Shown here piece by piece: positions 1-12,944 of a stretch of DNA of 64,000 nt (its first letter is position 1; the number at the start of each line of letters is the position of its first letter). The position numbers and the translations under genes are program-made. Below the pieces are notes generated by a model. That model searched no databases. It saw nothing but the letters and a program-made list of their open reading frames with translations, and had not been told where the DNA came from. This DNA is from Chimonanthus salicifolius (lineage: Eukaryota > Streptophyta > Magnoliopsida > Laurales > Calycanthaceae). The DNA lies in assembly GCA_013350335.1 (NCBI GenBank), contig CM023537.1:45320111-45384110 (forward strand). Reading direction: 5' to 3'.

Positions 1-2773
1 ATCATTTCAAAATCATCAGAATAACTACAGAAGCGTAGTAGTCTTAGTACATAACATTGATACAAATCAAGTACCACACTCGGTACTTTATAAAAACAAA
101 TGGTTCCAAGAACCAGAAAGCAAAGATAAGGGTATTCCCCTCAGTGGGAATCCCAAAACAACGTCGCAGCTTATCCAACCTAAGCTTCATATAGAGGGTT
201 CTCCTCCTCGGGTTCATCTCCTGAAAGGTGAGTGGAGTGAGCTAACTAGCCTAGTGAAGGAAATATAACAGTGCAGTTTTAAGTAAACAACATGTTAGCA
301 ATAATTAACAGTTGCAATAATATCCCATGCTTGATAACAAATTCTCGATATCAAGTAACATATTATCAACATTCTCATAATTCACCATTCCTCCCAATAC
401 TGCTGTCATCCACCGTAACCCCTAGATACTATACTGACACCAATAGTATTTATAATCACCACAAGCACTGCTTACAACAGTACATCATGTCTAGGCACAT
501 GGGTGGGTTCATCAACATGAAACCACTCATTGCCCAAGATCCATTTCAAATAAAAACATGTTTACATCTTACTGCAAAGTTAAGTTCCCTCACCTGTAAC
601 TGTGTGGTTTCGCGGTCTCTATTCAAACAAGCAAACAAGTGCACATAAGTCACATACATGGCATCAAATACATACACACAAGTAGTATTTCGAAATCATA
701 CTTGTTTTCCCAAAAATATCCAAGGTACATGGAATTGAGTCTTCTACTTGGTTTCTATCCTTTTTAAATTATAATAATCCATAAGATATAATATAATAAG
801 GTGCTCAGTCCAAAACTCATATTGTTTTCTGGGCATTGACCAGATTGACTTATTGAGTTAGGTCTAGATACTCAGGTCACTTCTCGGTTGTCTTCTGGAA
901 TAGGACCAGATCTGACATTTTGACTAACGCTTCGAGATCACTTAGTGGCCGACAAATATAGCATCGGCCTGAAAGTGAAATCACTCAGTACCCGACCAAT
1001 AGAGTCAGGCTGGAAGTGAATACAATAGTATATACACTATAGTAGTAAAAGAAGAGGGTTAATACACATTTTTAGATTAACAAAGGGGTACTAACATCAC
1101 ATGCAATCAATAACAATCAAACAACATTTTACACTTCAAAAACTGGGTCCCTTGGAACATGCCTCAGAACCAGGTACTGTGGCTTCGGATCATTCGAACC
1201 ACTGCCTACACTAGTCACTGACCTTGGATCTTAGGTCTGACTTCGGATTTTCCTGAAGATGGGGTCTCGGATCATCTGAAGTCCTTCCGAACCGAAAGAA
1301 CTCGAAAAACAAGTCTTGGTGGTCTGTGTACCTCGGCACATACCGAGTAAGGCTCAGATCGTCCAAGTGGGGTTCGGTCATTCCGAACTCTGCTTGGAAC
1401 ATCGGGGCGAGTTAGGCTAGCCTCTGGCATTTCTGGGCTTCGGGTGAAGCTCGGAACGTTCGAGGGGTTCCTTTCGAACCGTCCGGAGTCGTCTTCCTCC
1501 ACTGTCTGCTGTACAACAGCAGACAGTGACTGGCAGACACAGTGTAAAATATGAATCCAGAAACAGTGGGTTTCCTAGATTCGATTTTCACAACTTGCCG
1601 GTCCGATGGACTCCTCTGGGAGTCCTCTTTCCAAAGGGAGAGGTTTGGAGCTTTGAAGCTCAGCAGGCCACTGGATTTTAACACTGAAAGTTCACGGGTA
1701 CAAGAGAACCCATGGTTTTTCTTAAACTTCAAACTGGTTTTTCTTACTCAAATCAAGGCCAAAACTGGTTTTTCTTGATTCTAAACCGACTGGAATTTTA
1801 AAAGGAACAAAGTGATTACCTTCACTGGAGTTCCTGGGCTAAAAATCTGATTTTTGAAAAGCTTCCCTTCTAAGTTACGGGTGACTGAAAAACATTAAAA
1901 CAGAGGGTGATCGGCTGGGTTTTGGTCTGAGAATCAGAGAACTTGAGAGACTGAGAGAGAGAAGAGATGAAGGCGTGGGAGGAGATTAGCTGAGAAGAGC
2001 TCAATTTATAGGAAAACAACCGGGAAAGGTGGCCGGATGGCCACTGCATGTAGCTATGGTTGATGTTCCAAACAGTAACCATACTGTTTGGACTAGTTGC
2101 AGATCAGTCCTCCCATACTTCCAAATTTGCAAATAAGTCCCTGTTTTGATAAAAAGCCGATTTTTAACTAAAAACATGAGTTTAAAAACTCACAAATTTA
2201 ATCCAACCTTACAGATAGGTTGGGTTTTAAAAATTCTAATCACCATAAAATTTTAGGGATTTAAAACTTACTAAAACCCATTGATTTAAATAAAAACAAT
2301 AATTTAATACTATTTACTCAATTAAACAAATGTTAAATAAAACAACTTAGAAACCTCATTTTGGGGTTTTAAAGAATAACTAGACCATACTTAAAAGGTC
2401 TAACATAAAACACTTGTTTCAAAATTTATTTCATTTCCAAAACCATTTAAAAATAATTATTTCTCCCTTTCGGGGTTTTGACTGGAGGTTTTTAAATACC
2501 ATTTTTTGAAAATAAAATTATTTTAAAATCATAAATACAAATCCTTGACTAAGGAGAGTAATATCATCCAATAATAATCACATAACAACACAATTTATAA
2601 AAAAAATAATGATAAGCGGTAAATTACCAAATTGCCCCTCCAGCTGGGTGAGCTGGATCATTGAGCTTTTGAGCTCGGACTGGGCCACACCTGCTAACTG
2701 TAATCTTCTAGATTAACCGGTCTAAGCAAGTCTATTAAGCTAAAATACGCCTAATCTGGGTCAGGGTATTACA
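1..2773 (-). mobile_element. Large Gypsy-type LTR, minus strand, cut by window start
   Basis: The right edge ends GGGTATTACA, the reverse complement of a TGTAATACCC LTR start, so the LTR reads leftward and runs out of the window. It shares layout with the other minus-strand LTRs here (11598, 20359, 29028): a block near 225-260 reading like 'gagtggagtgagctaactagccta' recurs in similar form near 12160 and 29310. Short inverted repeats built on TTCGGA/TCCGAA lie at about 1180-1490. No coding region is supported; the small open frames are chance. Solo LTR or end of a full element cannot be decided. The family (Tekay/Del-like) is inferred from termini and size only. Confidence 0.6.
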
Positions 2774-2880
2774 TCAAAGCTCATCATCATGGCAATTACA
2801 AAAACCTGCATTTGGCCATAAATGAATTTAGGTGGTACCCACACCTTAGAGAGGACCATTCCTAGGTTTAGTTGAACAAA

Positions 2881-4319
2881 TGTTAAAACCATAAAGAAGC
2901 CTGGAGAGGAAGCTGGACAGTGAAATAGAAGCGAACTTGGAAATATGAATTAAATTCACTATCAGCTCGACCAGTCGTTCTCACTGACCCCTCGGTAGAG
3001 ACAGGATCGAACCATCGTGGTGAAGGACTGGTCGGCCAGTTTGATAGAAGTTCTGGATCAAAGAACTGTCATTCTTGGTATGCCTCTGATTGAGAGTCTC
3101 TTATGCACCGACCCCTCGGTGATGAACTTAAACGACCCCTCATGGTTGACTACTCGTCGGTAAAAGACTTGAGAGTTCTAGATTGTGAACTTAAATGGGC
3201 TCTCGAGAAAACAGACAAATCGGTAGTTCAAGTCTGATCGAGAATACCAGGACCAACCCCTTAGTAAAAGGCGACAGGTCATTCTGGGTAAGACATGTTT
3301 CTGACTTGAAACTACTGTCAGCATGGTTTTTCCCCAGATCGAGACACTCATATAGACCGACCTCTCGGTGCCATAACTGTCGACCCATCGCCGACACCGA
3401 CTTTTCGACCGGGAATAAATATGAATACGACCCATCGGTGCCACCGACCTGTCGGTTCTAGACAGTAAGAAAAACAGTAAAGACTCTTCTATAAATATGA
3501 GTGTTGGGTGATCGTTTTACCATCTTCCTTGAGCTGAGAAGAGTTATATACTTTAAGGAACGATCAATACTCTTGTGAGAAGAGTCATAAACAACTAATC
3601 TATTGATTGTGTTTTAAAGTGAGAAAGAGAGGAGGAAAAGAAATAAACATCCAATCTATTGATTGTGTTTGCAGTGAGGAAAAGAGAGAGAAAAGACATA
3701 AGCTAGGAAACTTGAAACCAGTTTCCTTGTCACCCTGAGATTGTGATTGCTCTACAACGGCTACGAGGATGAGCGTCGGCACTCAGTGGGTGGGATCTTC
3801 AAAAGGCACACATCAGCGAGAAAGATCTTTAATGCAATTGTTTTTTGGTTTTAATTTGTTTTTTAAAACCTTTAACCCGAAAGTGGATTAAGGAAACTTG
3901 GCTTCGGAACCACTATAAAAAAACTCTAAAGCGTCGTCTTTAGCACATGTGGTGGGTGGAATTTCCAGCCAATTGAGTGAGGCGGAATTCCTACTCTAAT
4001 TGCGAGGGTGTAAATCCCCACGTAATGAATTTGGGGATAACTTAAGGTTGAGCTAGTCCTAATAGTGGATGTAGGTTGGCAAACCGAACCACTATATATC
4101 GTGTGTCCTTGTGCTTGTGGTGTTAGAGCTATTTTCTTGTGTTGATTGTTTAATCACATTTGCTAACACACACTCACTTGATTGGTATATCCATTGTACT
4201 AAATTAATCAATCATGATAATTTTAAAAAGGACCAACGATACTAGATTGACCTATTCACCCTACCCCCCCTCTCTCGAGAGTCAATCGTGTGTTGATCTA
4301 GCTCTGAAGGGAATTTTCA
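2881..4319 (+). mobile_element. Probable solo LTR, Sirevirus (Copia) type
   Basis: The segment starts TGTTAAAACC and ends TTTTCA, flanked by acaaa (2876-2880) and ataaa (4320-4324), a 4/5 match for a TSD. A TATA box (TATAAATATG) lies near 3491. The last 100 bases have the 'acctattcacc...cccctctc' layout seen at the 3' ends of Sirevirus-type Copia LTRs. No Met-tRNA primer site follows, so a solo LTR is likely. The U3 half (about 2980-3465) carries repeated short palindromes. Confidence 0.55.
2980..3465. repeat. Cluster of ACCGAC/TCGGT palindromes in LTR U3
   Basis: About eight imperfect inverted repeats of the form ACCGAC-(N3-4)-TCGGT occur upstream of the TATA box, for example GACCCCTCGGT near 2990 and 3114, CCGACCTCTCGGTG near 3358, and ACCGACCTGTCGGT near 3443. 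Their position matches the palindromic U3 repeats known from Sirevirus LTRs. Confidence 0.6.
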
Positions 4320-5732
4320 ATAAAGATATATTATTAATTGTTTTGTTCAAACTGGTGAAGTAAATAAATAACAAGTTTTCAATTTATATCACTAAACACT
4401 TAATAATATTATTATAAAATATAGAAAATTTTGAGTTTTATACCATTAAGCATTTTAATGGAATAAGATGGCAAAAATCTACATATCCTTAGACAAGTGA
4501 CGAGTGAAATCAATTGAATGAAACAAAATCTCTAAATACTTTGTAAAGAAAATTGGGCATACCATTTGCAAAGATCTAAATTATTTATAAAAGGAGAAGA
4601 AGATTTTGAAGTAAGAATGACTTGTTGAACACGTATAGGCAAAAATCTGTGTTAGAATCTTGTTTCTTACATATTAGAAACCTTACAATTGGGCCAACAT
4701 ATACCTTCAAATATTTAAAGAGGTTGTGATAAAATAAGATATATAAAAATAAGATGTAATTCATAAACCTCTTTTGACAAATCACCATACAAAAGTCTTA
4801 CCCATACCATACACGTAAAAGAGGTTTGAGATTCAAATGGGGTCGCTCAGACCAGGGTGTTGGCAGACGGAAAGGTTGCAAGTGAGGGGTATGCTGGTTG
4901 AAAATAGCCAGGGATCGATGGCTTTGGGGCTTTAGATTCAAACAAAACTCAACAGATGAGAAAAGAAAGGAAAGAATAAGATTAGATGGAAAAATACCTG
5001 GAAGATCTGAGTGAAGAGTGTACGCAAACACTAGTAATACCCCAAGAAACACACGACTGGATTGCAGTAGATGGAACTATGCAGCCTGATGTGGAAGAAA
5101 AGAGGTCTTAAAAGATTTAACGAGACTTGGAGGTGGAGAAGATTTTCGCCGACACAAGGGAGATAGAGATATCGTTGGAGAGACAGACACATGACGTTGC
5201 CACTAGATGGAGATCGAAAATAAGGAGATGATATCGCCTGCCATCGCATGAGTTTAAAACAAGGGAGAGTTGGTGAGGGGAAATAGGGCTTATTGCCGTT
5301 TTTTAAAAGTTAAAGAAGGGGAGGATACTCACATGAGGAAAGGGATTTCATTCGTGAGTGGGATTTAAAGGAATCGAAAGGGGTGTGGGTTCCAAAGGGC
5401 CCTCACAGTTTGGAGTATTTTATTTTATAAAATAAATGTATATATATATCTATATATTTAAAAATATATCTCAATAATAAATCTCAATGGGAATGAATTT
5501 GAGTAAACCTAATTTCTATGATAAATTCAAGCAAAGAATGTGGGTCCCATGGGTTCACCTAAAATTATTGATATTAAATTTACAAATTTGTAATTGTCTA
5601 ATTCTAATTGAAATTCCAACCTTAGGAATTAAATCTAACTTGATAATTTAAATTTTCCATTCACTTAATTTCAATTCGAGGAGGATAAATTTTTACGCTT
5701 CTAATTGAGAAGAAAATGTGTTTTTCCCAAAT
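4320..5732. other. Unassigned AT-rich sequence
   Basis: No gene, RNA or complete element is recognised. Minus-strand open frames at 4798-5249 have no recognisable domain and overlap in different frames; they may be part of a decayed transposon. Confidence 0.4.
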
Positions 5733-5831
5733 AATTTTAATAAAATAAAATAATATACTAATACAAACAATGCCAATTTCTAATTTTAATAAAATAAAAT
5801 AATATACTAATACAAACAATGCCAATTTCTA
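5733..5831. repeat. 49-bp tandem duplication
   Basis: A unit starting aattttaataaaataaaat and ending in tgccaatttct is present twice head to tail, almost without change, which points to a recent duplication. Confidence 0.85.
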
Positions 5832-6711
5832 ACTAATTCTACCTACTCTTGCTGACCCGCTACTCTGGGTCGGGTCACTCGCAGGATCCACCGAGGCCAG
5901 AGGTAGGTCATACAATGTGTGTGACGAACATGGGGATAGACTACTGTATGGTGGGGGTAGATGGCCATGCCATGTCGCAAGATTTTACGCACGCGTATAG
6001 GGCCACCGCGACCATGACAGTGGGGTGGCAGTGCTGTAGCGAGCCAAGACGTGATGTATATGTGTAGGGGCCACTGTGCGTGTAGGTGGGTTGTACTACT
6101 GTTTGTGTGTGTGATGCGTGAGCGTGGAGACCACTTGGTGCAATGTGACCAACTTGCGAGCGTGTGTGAGTAACCCTTGTGTATGAGTTAGGGTGACTAT
6201 GCATGTTTGTAGTGACGGATGTGAGGTTGTCGTTGCATGAGAATCATGTGCATGTGGAGATGCTTACATGTAGACATATTAGATGTGGACCTTTGCATTT
6301 TGTACATGAGACGAATGTGCTTGTATGCGGTATGTATGTTTCTCTCGCTGGACATGTTGAGCTCACCCTTTACCTTTTAGGTGTTCCAGTAGAGGAGGGG
6401 AAAGGTTGGACCCCCGAACCAAGCATAGGGAGATGAAGTATACCTTAGTGATTTTCATGTTTCTGTTATTTGAGAAACAATTTTGTACTTGAGATATGAA
6501 TATTCACATGCTATGGATGAATGTAATAACTTAGTTTGATGTTATTACTTTGAGTTAATATGCTATCTTGTTGGTTTACCTTCTTACACATTATGGAATA
6601 TGTTGTATACTATGAATCCCATTTCAACAGAAAAAATAAATTATCCGAGATAGCATTACATTATGAGTTTGTGTTAGAAATGTTAGTTAACGTCGCAGGC
6701 AGGTCGTTACA
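5832..6711 (+). mobile_element. LTR fragment ending GGTCGTTACA
   Basis: The right end, GCAGGCAGGTCGTTACA, matches in reverse complement the left end of the minus-strand solo LTR at 29028 (aacgacctgcc). This is therefore the 3' end of a plus-oriented LTR of a related family. The left border is not visible and no TSD was found. No coding sequence. Confidence 0.45.
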
Positions 6712-7052
6712 TATATCCTTTTTTTTATAATAAATAATTAACTTAAATATATAATAAATAAACAAATGAAATTATGTAATGATAATAATAAATAAATGAG
6801 TTAATAAAAAATACATAAATAAACAAAACCCTCTTTTCACTCACTCGCATGCTCTCCCCTCCTTTGCATTTCCATCTCCCTCTCGACTTATCCCTCCTCC
6901 TTATCTTTTGATCATTTTCTCCCTCTCCCCATACCTCGTTCATCGCCTCTCCCTCCTTTTGACACATCCTCCTTCCCCTTTCTCTGATGGAGGTATCATT
7001 CCTGATGAACAAGACTTGATCGAGAAAATCAGGACTTCATGGACAACATGGA
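6712..7052. other. Unassigned; AT-rich then pyrimidine-rich
   Basis: A low-complexity AT run (6720-6830) is followed by a CT-rich stretch. Nothing recognised. Confidence 0.4.
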
Positions 7053-8000
7053 CAGTAGACACCATAATTGGGCCCTGTCCAATTAGCCCAAATAAATGTC
7101 CAATTTAGTTCTCCATTTAAAACCAAGCCCACTCATTAGCCCATAATTGATTCAAATCCTAAAGCATCTCTCCACACGACACATGGTAGCACCATAAGGC
7201 ATTCTCCAATAACGGAATGGCGTGTGAAGGAAAGAGAGGAAGGAGTAGGGCAAATCCCAAGTCTTACGCTTACCATTGTATCATAGCTATTCTCTCTCCA
7301 TGTTGGGTATTTTCTCTCTATTCCAAAGCCTTCCAATGCCCAAAGTACTATATTTTCTCTCCTTCTCTAAATCCCCTCTCCTTGGACGATTTTACTAAAG
7401 TGGAGATAAAAAGCAAAATTGTTGGAAATGCATGGAAATGTCGTGTTTTGAAGATTTGGACAACTCTCCAACGTGTGGAGATTTTGGGAAGCATGGAAAG
7501 CAATTATTTATTTTGTGATTTGAATCTTAGTTATTTAGTCATTAAATAAGGACCCTCCATGTGTCCAATTACTAAAATTTTCTTCTATTTTTAGAGGATA
7601 TTTTTAGGAAAAGGTAGTTTAGACTTTTCATTGAATTTTCTCTATAAATTGAGATGTAATTTTGAACTTCGTATTGAATTGAATTTTTGGAACAAAGACT
7701 CTTGGAGTTGAAGTGCAGTGCACAACGGGCTTCAGCCCTGGGCGAAAGCCTATGATCCTTGGACTAGGATCAAATCCTTGCAAGTAAGTTATGGTGATTA
7801 TGATTAAAATATGTGTTATGGGTTTTAGATTAAGATTAATATTGCCTCTCTTTAATCTGTTCTAATCATTCGCCTCCGCATATTTAAATCAATTGGATTA
7901 ATAGAGACCTTGATCTAAACTCCATTAATCATAGTTGAATTCCCAGCACTTGTGGTTTTTTGTTTTGGATCTGTTTAACGGACCCTTAACCAAGGCAGAA
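7053..8000 (+). mobile_element. LTR-like remnant (possible Tat-type Gypsy)
   Basis: It begins agtagacaccataattgg, close to the TGTAGACACC start of many plant Tat-type Gypsy LTRs. A TATA-like box (CTATAAATTG) lies near 7641 and a 'ctgtttaacggacccttaacc' stretch near 7970. The right border is unclear and no TSD was found, so this is a weak call. Confidence 0.3.
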
Positions 8001-8118
8001 TCCTTTCACGAACCGTGATTGACTGCATTGGCTCTCAGACGCCATAAGTTTGAACAAATGCACTATGAAATTGCGACCTATTGGAGAATTCTCACGGATT
8101 CAACCCTAGGCTTGCATT

Positions 8119-8206
8119 ATTCTCAGTCGTCCCTCTTCCTCACGACACCTCCTCCTTTCCCTTTCTCAGTCGTCCCTCTTCCTCACGGCACCTCCTCCTT
8201 TCCTCT
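8119..8206. repeat. 43-bp tandem duplication
   Basis: A tctcagtcgtccctcttcc... unit occurs at 8121 and again at 8164 with one obvious change, inside CT-rich sequence. Confidence 0.8.
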
Positions 8207-9312
8207 AGCCAACAATCCCCTTAACGTGTCCGTTCGCTCTTCCTCTCCCTCTCTCGATCATCCTTTCCTACTTAAATCCTTACGACGTTCTCTCTCACGT
8301 GGTCAATGCCTCTCAAGCCAAGTAATCTGTCTTACCACTTACAACTCTCTTTCCCTCCCCATAAATCTCCCCTTTCTCCCAAGCTCTTAATTTTCATCTC
8401 TCCCTTTCACTCACGATTTCCCCCCTCTTTCTTGCTAGTCGTCCCTCTCTCTCTATCATTTAATGACGAATGTTGAAGACAATACAATAGTGCTAGACGA
8501 TGAGGCAACCACTGACTCAGATGCTCAATTTCCATATCATTTACAACAATAAATAGCAATACAAATGTGGACCGCACATGGCAAACAACAATAGTAATTT
8601 GATGTTGTGATACATAAATTTAATATGAAACATATTTTGGACATATGATGGATGGTTGATTAAGTATATTTGATATTTTTTATAATTTAAATTTTGAGTG
8701 GATGTTTGTAATGTAAATAATATGACCCACATCATTAGGACCCATTTAACCTGAGTCAAACATAGGACCCATAATCAAATTAAAGGAAGTGTTGGTTATG
8801 AAGAGGTGGGTTCGGTTATGTGCTACTTTGATGGGAAGTGCCTATATGCTCTCTAACTGCCTAAGAGTCCTTATCTCTGCTGTAAATGATTTTTTCCTCT
8901 GCATCAACAATTCCATCACATTAAGCAACCTTCACAGAGAACTAAAGAAGAGCAAGAGAGAAATCCAAGGCATCGATTTCTCCATTTTGTACTGTGCTTG
9001 CAGGAACAATCTATAGAAAACACACTTAAAGATCAACACTAAAATATCATTGGATTTAAGTGATGGACTCCGGTATGATTTAAATTATGAAGTATATTTC
9101 CGCATTATGATTATGTTTTTGTAAAGCATTGATGATTCAAGATCTTGTAGATTTATCATAGAGGATTGAATTATGTTAATAAATGAGTATGAATTAAATA
9201 ATGAACTAAATTAATTAATTGTTAAATTCATGCCTAAATTGTCAATCCATTAAGGAAAATTATAACATGTAATGCACTTAAATAGAGAGAGTTTGTACGT
9301 ATATGATAGGAA
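8207..9312. other. Unassigned sequence
   Basis: No domain, RNA or element end recognised. A 75-codon plus-strand frame at 8789-9016 resembles nothing I know. Confidence 0.35.
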
Positions 9313-9715
9313 TAGAATAAAATGGATGTCGATTATATTATTTTATAATTTACATGTGATTTGAGTTGATCTAGGTCCCGTACTCTTGTAGATGTGTGGT
9401 AGGGTTCACTCACTCTATATTTATGATGGAATGGACATGATTTAGTTTATATAATTACAAGTTATTTTTGTGATAGAATGGACATATTTGTATATATATG
9501 ATGGAATATTTTGAAATGGATGCAGAATATATTTTTTCTATGATCTACAAGTGACTTGAGTGAATTATAAGCCCAGATCGTATTTTGTTTATAAGACCTA
9601 TAGTTTTGCGGGTTCTATGGTAAGCTTCACTTACACTACTTATGATGGGATATACATGATTTATTTTATATATTTTAAAGTGGCTTTTGTGATAGAATGT
9701 GCAACTTTATTTGTA
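9313..9715. repeat. Diverged tandem pair, about 190 bp
   Basis: Two neighbouring blocks share the order 'aaatggatg..., acatgtgatttgag / acaagtgacttgag, gtagggttcactcac / gtaagcttcacttac, tatgatgg, gtgatagaatg'. An old tandem duplication is the simplest reading. Confidence 0.55.
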
Positions 9716-11006
9716 TTTTAGGTTTGAACTGGTTCTTGTTTAGTTCGAGTCTTGTTAAATGTTTAAGTTAGTTCAGGTCTATTTCAGATTTGAGTTGGAT
9801 TTATCTATTTACCTAAGGAAACTTTTTTAGTGAAACACGCCTGCTCCTAAAGTGGATGTAGACTTCGTATGGTTCAATATGTTGCATAGAGATGTGGCAA
9901 CAATTGATTTAGTCAGGTTTACCCATTTGTAAATGAATTCGGTTAGGATTACTCATTTATAAATAGGTTTGGATGAGGTTGGGTCGATTCGAGTCGTTTA
10001 TTAAATGGACTAGGCTAGGTTGAATCGGATCGTGCTAAACTTTTTAGTGTCCAATGATCCCATATGAGAGAAAGTCTTTTTATCTTTCATTTTCTGATGT
10101 TGACGTCGGGAGTGCCATAGAGGACGGAGGTGACCGTGGCTAAAGAATTCTAAGATAAATTCCATGGGGGTAAAGGCACGAGCAAGATGGCAAATAAAAT
10201 TAATAAAAATAAATATGTTTAGTAACTATTTTTTGCTTGATTTGTGATAACATTTTAGGCCATAGACTTGATTTATATAGTGGGATTGTTAGTTATATTA
10301 GCAATAGGAGTTACAGAGAATTTGGGTACTAGTTTGAAGCTTTTACTACTGCAAATGTCTAGAGCTAGATGCCATGTGTTATTTTCTATTTTATTATTTT
10401 GAATAATTGGTAAATGATTCATTCAAAGAGAGGGAAATCCCTCCCCCCCTCTTAAAAAAACAAGAAAATATAGAGGGCACATCGACTCAACAAAAAGAAA
10501 ACTCACAACCTCGGCCAGGTCAAAAATAAAAGGACCCTAGAACCATGACCCATATCGGAGCCTCAAAGCCCAAGCTAACTCAGTGAAACCCTGGCCCAAG
10601 AGGAGCCGAATGAAACCCACAAAAGAATACCATTGGTTTTTATTTCCTTATTCTATAGCCCTGGCTTCAATTAAACCATTGGTTTTAAATCTTTCATTAT
10701 AACTCCCAGAAGTTCCACTTAATCACAGATTATCTCCTAGCCCATGCACAAAAACACTACAGACTTTTCCATTTGAATGTGGAGATTTGCTCATTTTATG
10801 CTCATTGCCAATTTTTGTCAAAAAGAGAAAAAGTTGAATTTTCACTTTTAGCTTTCATGTTCTTTTTAATCGTAATAAGTGGTCATACACATGCGATTGG
10901 AGGATTAAGATTTTATAGTGCAAATCTTGGTGATATGTTTAGCATTTATAGTAGATCCAGCATATTCTCTTATGTTAGTCATTTTGTCATTCTCTCTTTT
11001 AGTACT
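9716..11006. other. Unassigned sequence
   Basis: AT-rich with no supported gene. A C-run and A-run near 10440-10470 may mark a decayed retroposon end, but no TSD was found. Confidence 0.35.
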
Positions 11007-11427
11007 TGTTGGGAATAAAGAGCACAAACAATAAGATAAAAACATAAATACTAGATCAAACACACACAAAGGCACATACTTTTACGTGATTGCCCTTTTG
11101 CTACGTCCACTGGTTCAAAGCCAGATCCACTACCCTCAAAAGGCAAAAAAGACGAAGAAGAGACGACCAACCCTTGTTACAATTTTCGCTCATGCTCTAC
11201 CCTCTCTCTCACAAGAAAGAGAAAATATATACTGACCTAATTAAGGCTTACAAAAGATGTAATGCGAAAAAATACAAAACTCATCTCAGTGCCTATTCGG
11301 AATTCTGAATCTGAGTATTCAGAGTTCTAAACAGAGAGCCAACATGCATGGTTCAGAGTTCTGAATAAAGATTCAGTGCTTCGACCAATAAGCCAACTTC
11401 GTAGCTCAGACACCACATAATCTAACA
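11007..11427 (-). mobile_element. Copia 3' LTR with polypurine tract
   Basis: The segment starts TGTTGGG and ends TCTAACA (TG...CA on either strand). It is followed at 11428-11442 by atctctcgcttggag, whose reverse complement is a polypurine tract directly before an LTR start. This is therefore the 3' LTR of a minus-strand Copia-type element whose body is cut off by the LTR starting at 11598. Confidence 0.6.
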
Positions 11428-11597
11428 ATCTCTCGCTTGGAGACTAAGCAAACAAATCTTCTTCATTAGTAAAACACCATGCTTCCAAGAAAAGATCTTG
11501 GTATGAGCCTATTTCCGGTCTTTAAACAATAAGACCAATATAAACTGAACATAACTTTAGTTTTCTCTCTAGTCACCATTTTGGTCAACATAACTGT
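11428..11597 (-). mobile_element. 3' internal remnant of the truncated Copia element
   Basis: About 170 bp next to the polypurine tract, ending where the TGTCACACCCCG terminus begins. No recognisable coding domain remains. Confidence 0.4.
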
Positions 11598-12944
11598 TGT
11601 CACACCCCGCCCCTCCAGGGCCCTTCTACCGTGAACTAATTTTTTTTTAACATTGAGCCTCTAATAATTACGGAAATCATAACTTGACAAGGAATAAACA
11701 TTACATATGATCAGAAGTTCGGACATAGCATTTGATAGCCTTGGATCCAGCCATCACACAGTCGGTTAAGTTCCCAGGCTGATGGAGGGGTCATAATGGT
11801 CTCACTTAAAACCAAACTCCTCGACAGAACCCACCCGTCACCGTGGTATGTGGACACACTACAAATCAACATGCAATCTAACACTTCGATCCATTGATTG
11901 TTAAATCCATGTAGAAAATGTCACACATATTCCACCTAACATTCACCATAACTAGAGCACATACCCATTTACATCAGAAATACACATAAGAAAATGCAAA
12001 AGGTTTATTACATATCTATTGTGCCTCAATCGGACATATTACAGGGTTTATTACATCACAGTATTTGTACAGATAGTAATTAAAAAACACATAAATTCCT
12101 AGCAACAGGGATATAGATAGATAGAGAGAGGGCCTCTTCCTCATTCGGTCCCTGAAACGTAAGTGATGTGAGCTCTACTAGCCCAATGAAGAGAAAACAA
12201 CAGATAATGCAATATATCATCAATTTATAAACATGTTAACATATAACAGTTTAAACACTTAGAAATCATATAGTTTTCTATGAGAACATTATCTAACATA
12301 GTTATCTACAATACATGCCCTTTTTTTCCTAAAAAATAATACCCCTGTCAATCGACGTCTATGGCACCCATCCGCGAATATACATGGCTACACTACTGGC
12401 AAGTTCATGCTCAGTGCTTCACCTAGTCCGTATATACATCTCATACTGATGCTTTTCACAAACTCAGTACTGCAAACAACAATGTAAGGAAATTTGATAT
12501 GCACAGTACACCAGACAAATGCACACTAAGTATGGATTAAACTCTCGTTCAACCCATATAAATATCTCTCATATGATCATAATAATTTCTCACTCAGCTA
12601 ACATGGATTCCTATGGCCTCCCGCATGGAATTATACATTAGCAGTTAAAGAAATACAGTTCAAACCCCACCAACGGGTAATAATTCACAATACAATATAA
12701 TCGGAATTTAAAACAGATATAAGAAATTATATCGATTACCATCCTCTCTGATTTGGATACGTCTATCCTATACTCACCATTTTACCGTGCAAATGTACAA
12801 TTCTTACAATACACAGTCATACACAAATACATGTATTCCAGTCAGAATCACAGTTGGAAGTTGATCTATCTCAAGATCTCCAACTGATAAACTAGTTAGC
12901 CTCTAGGAATAAATGGTTTTCGTTCTCTGTTTTTGAATGGCTAT
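11598..12944 (-). mobile_element. Large Gypsy-type LTR, minus strand, cut by the Athila element
   Basis: The left end TGTCACACCCCGCCCC is the reverse complement of a typical GGGGTGTGACA LTR end. A block near 12145-12190 ('cctgaaacgtaagtgatgtgagctctactagcccaatga') is shared with the other minus-strand LTRs. The right end is missing: the sequence breaks at 12945 where the Athila LTR begins, as expected if Athila inserted here. The other half was not found after the Athila element. Confidence 0.55.

Noticed and set aside
4798..5249. Two overlapping minus-strand open frames
   Set aside because: Different frames, no domain, no splice pattern and no similarity I recognise; kept only as unassigned sequence.
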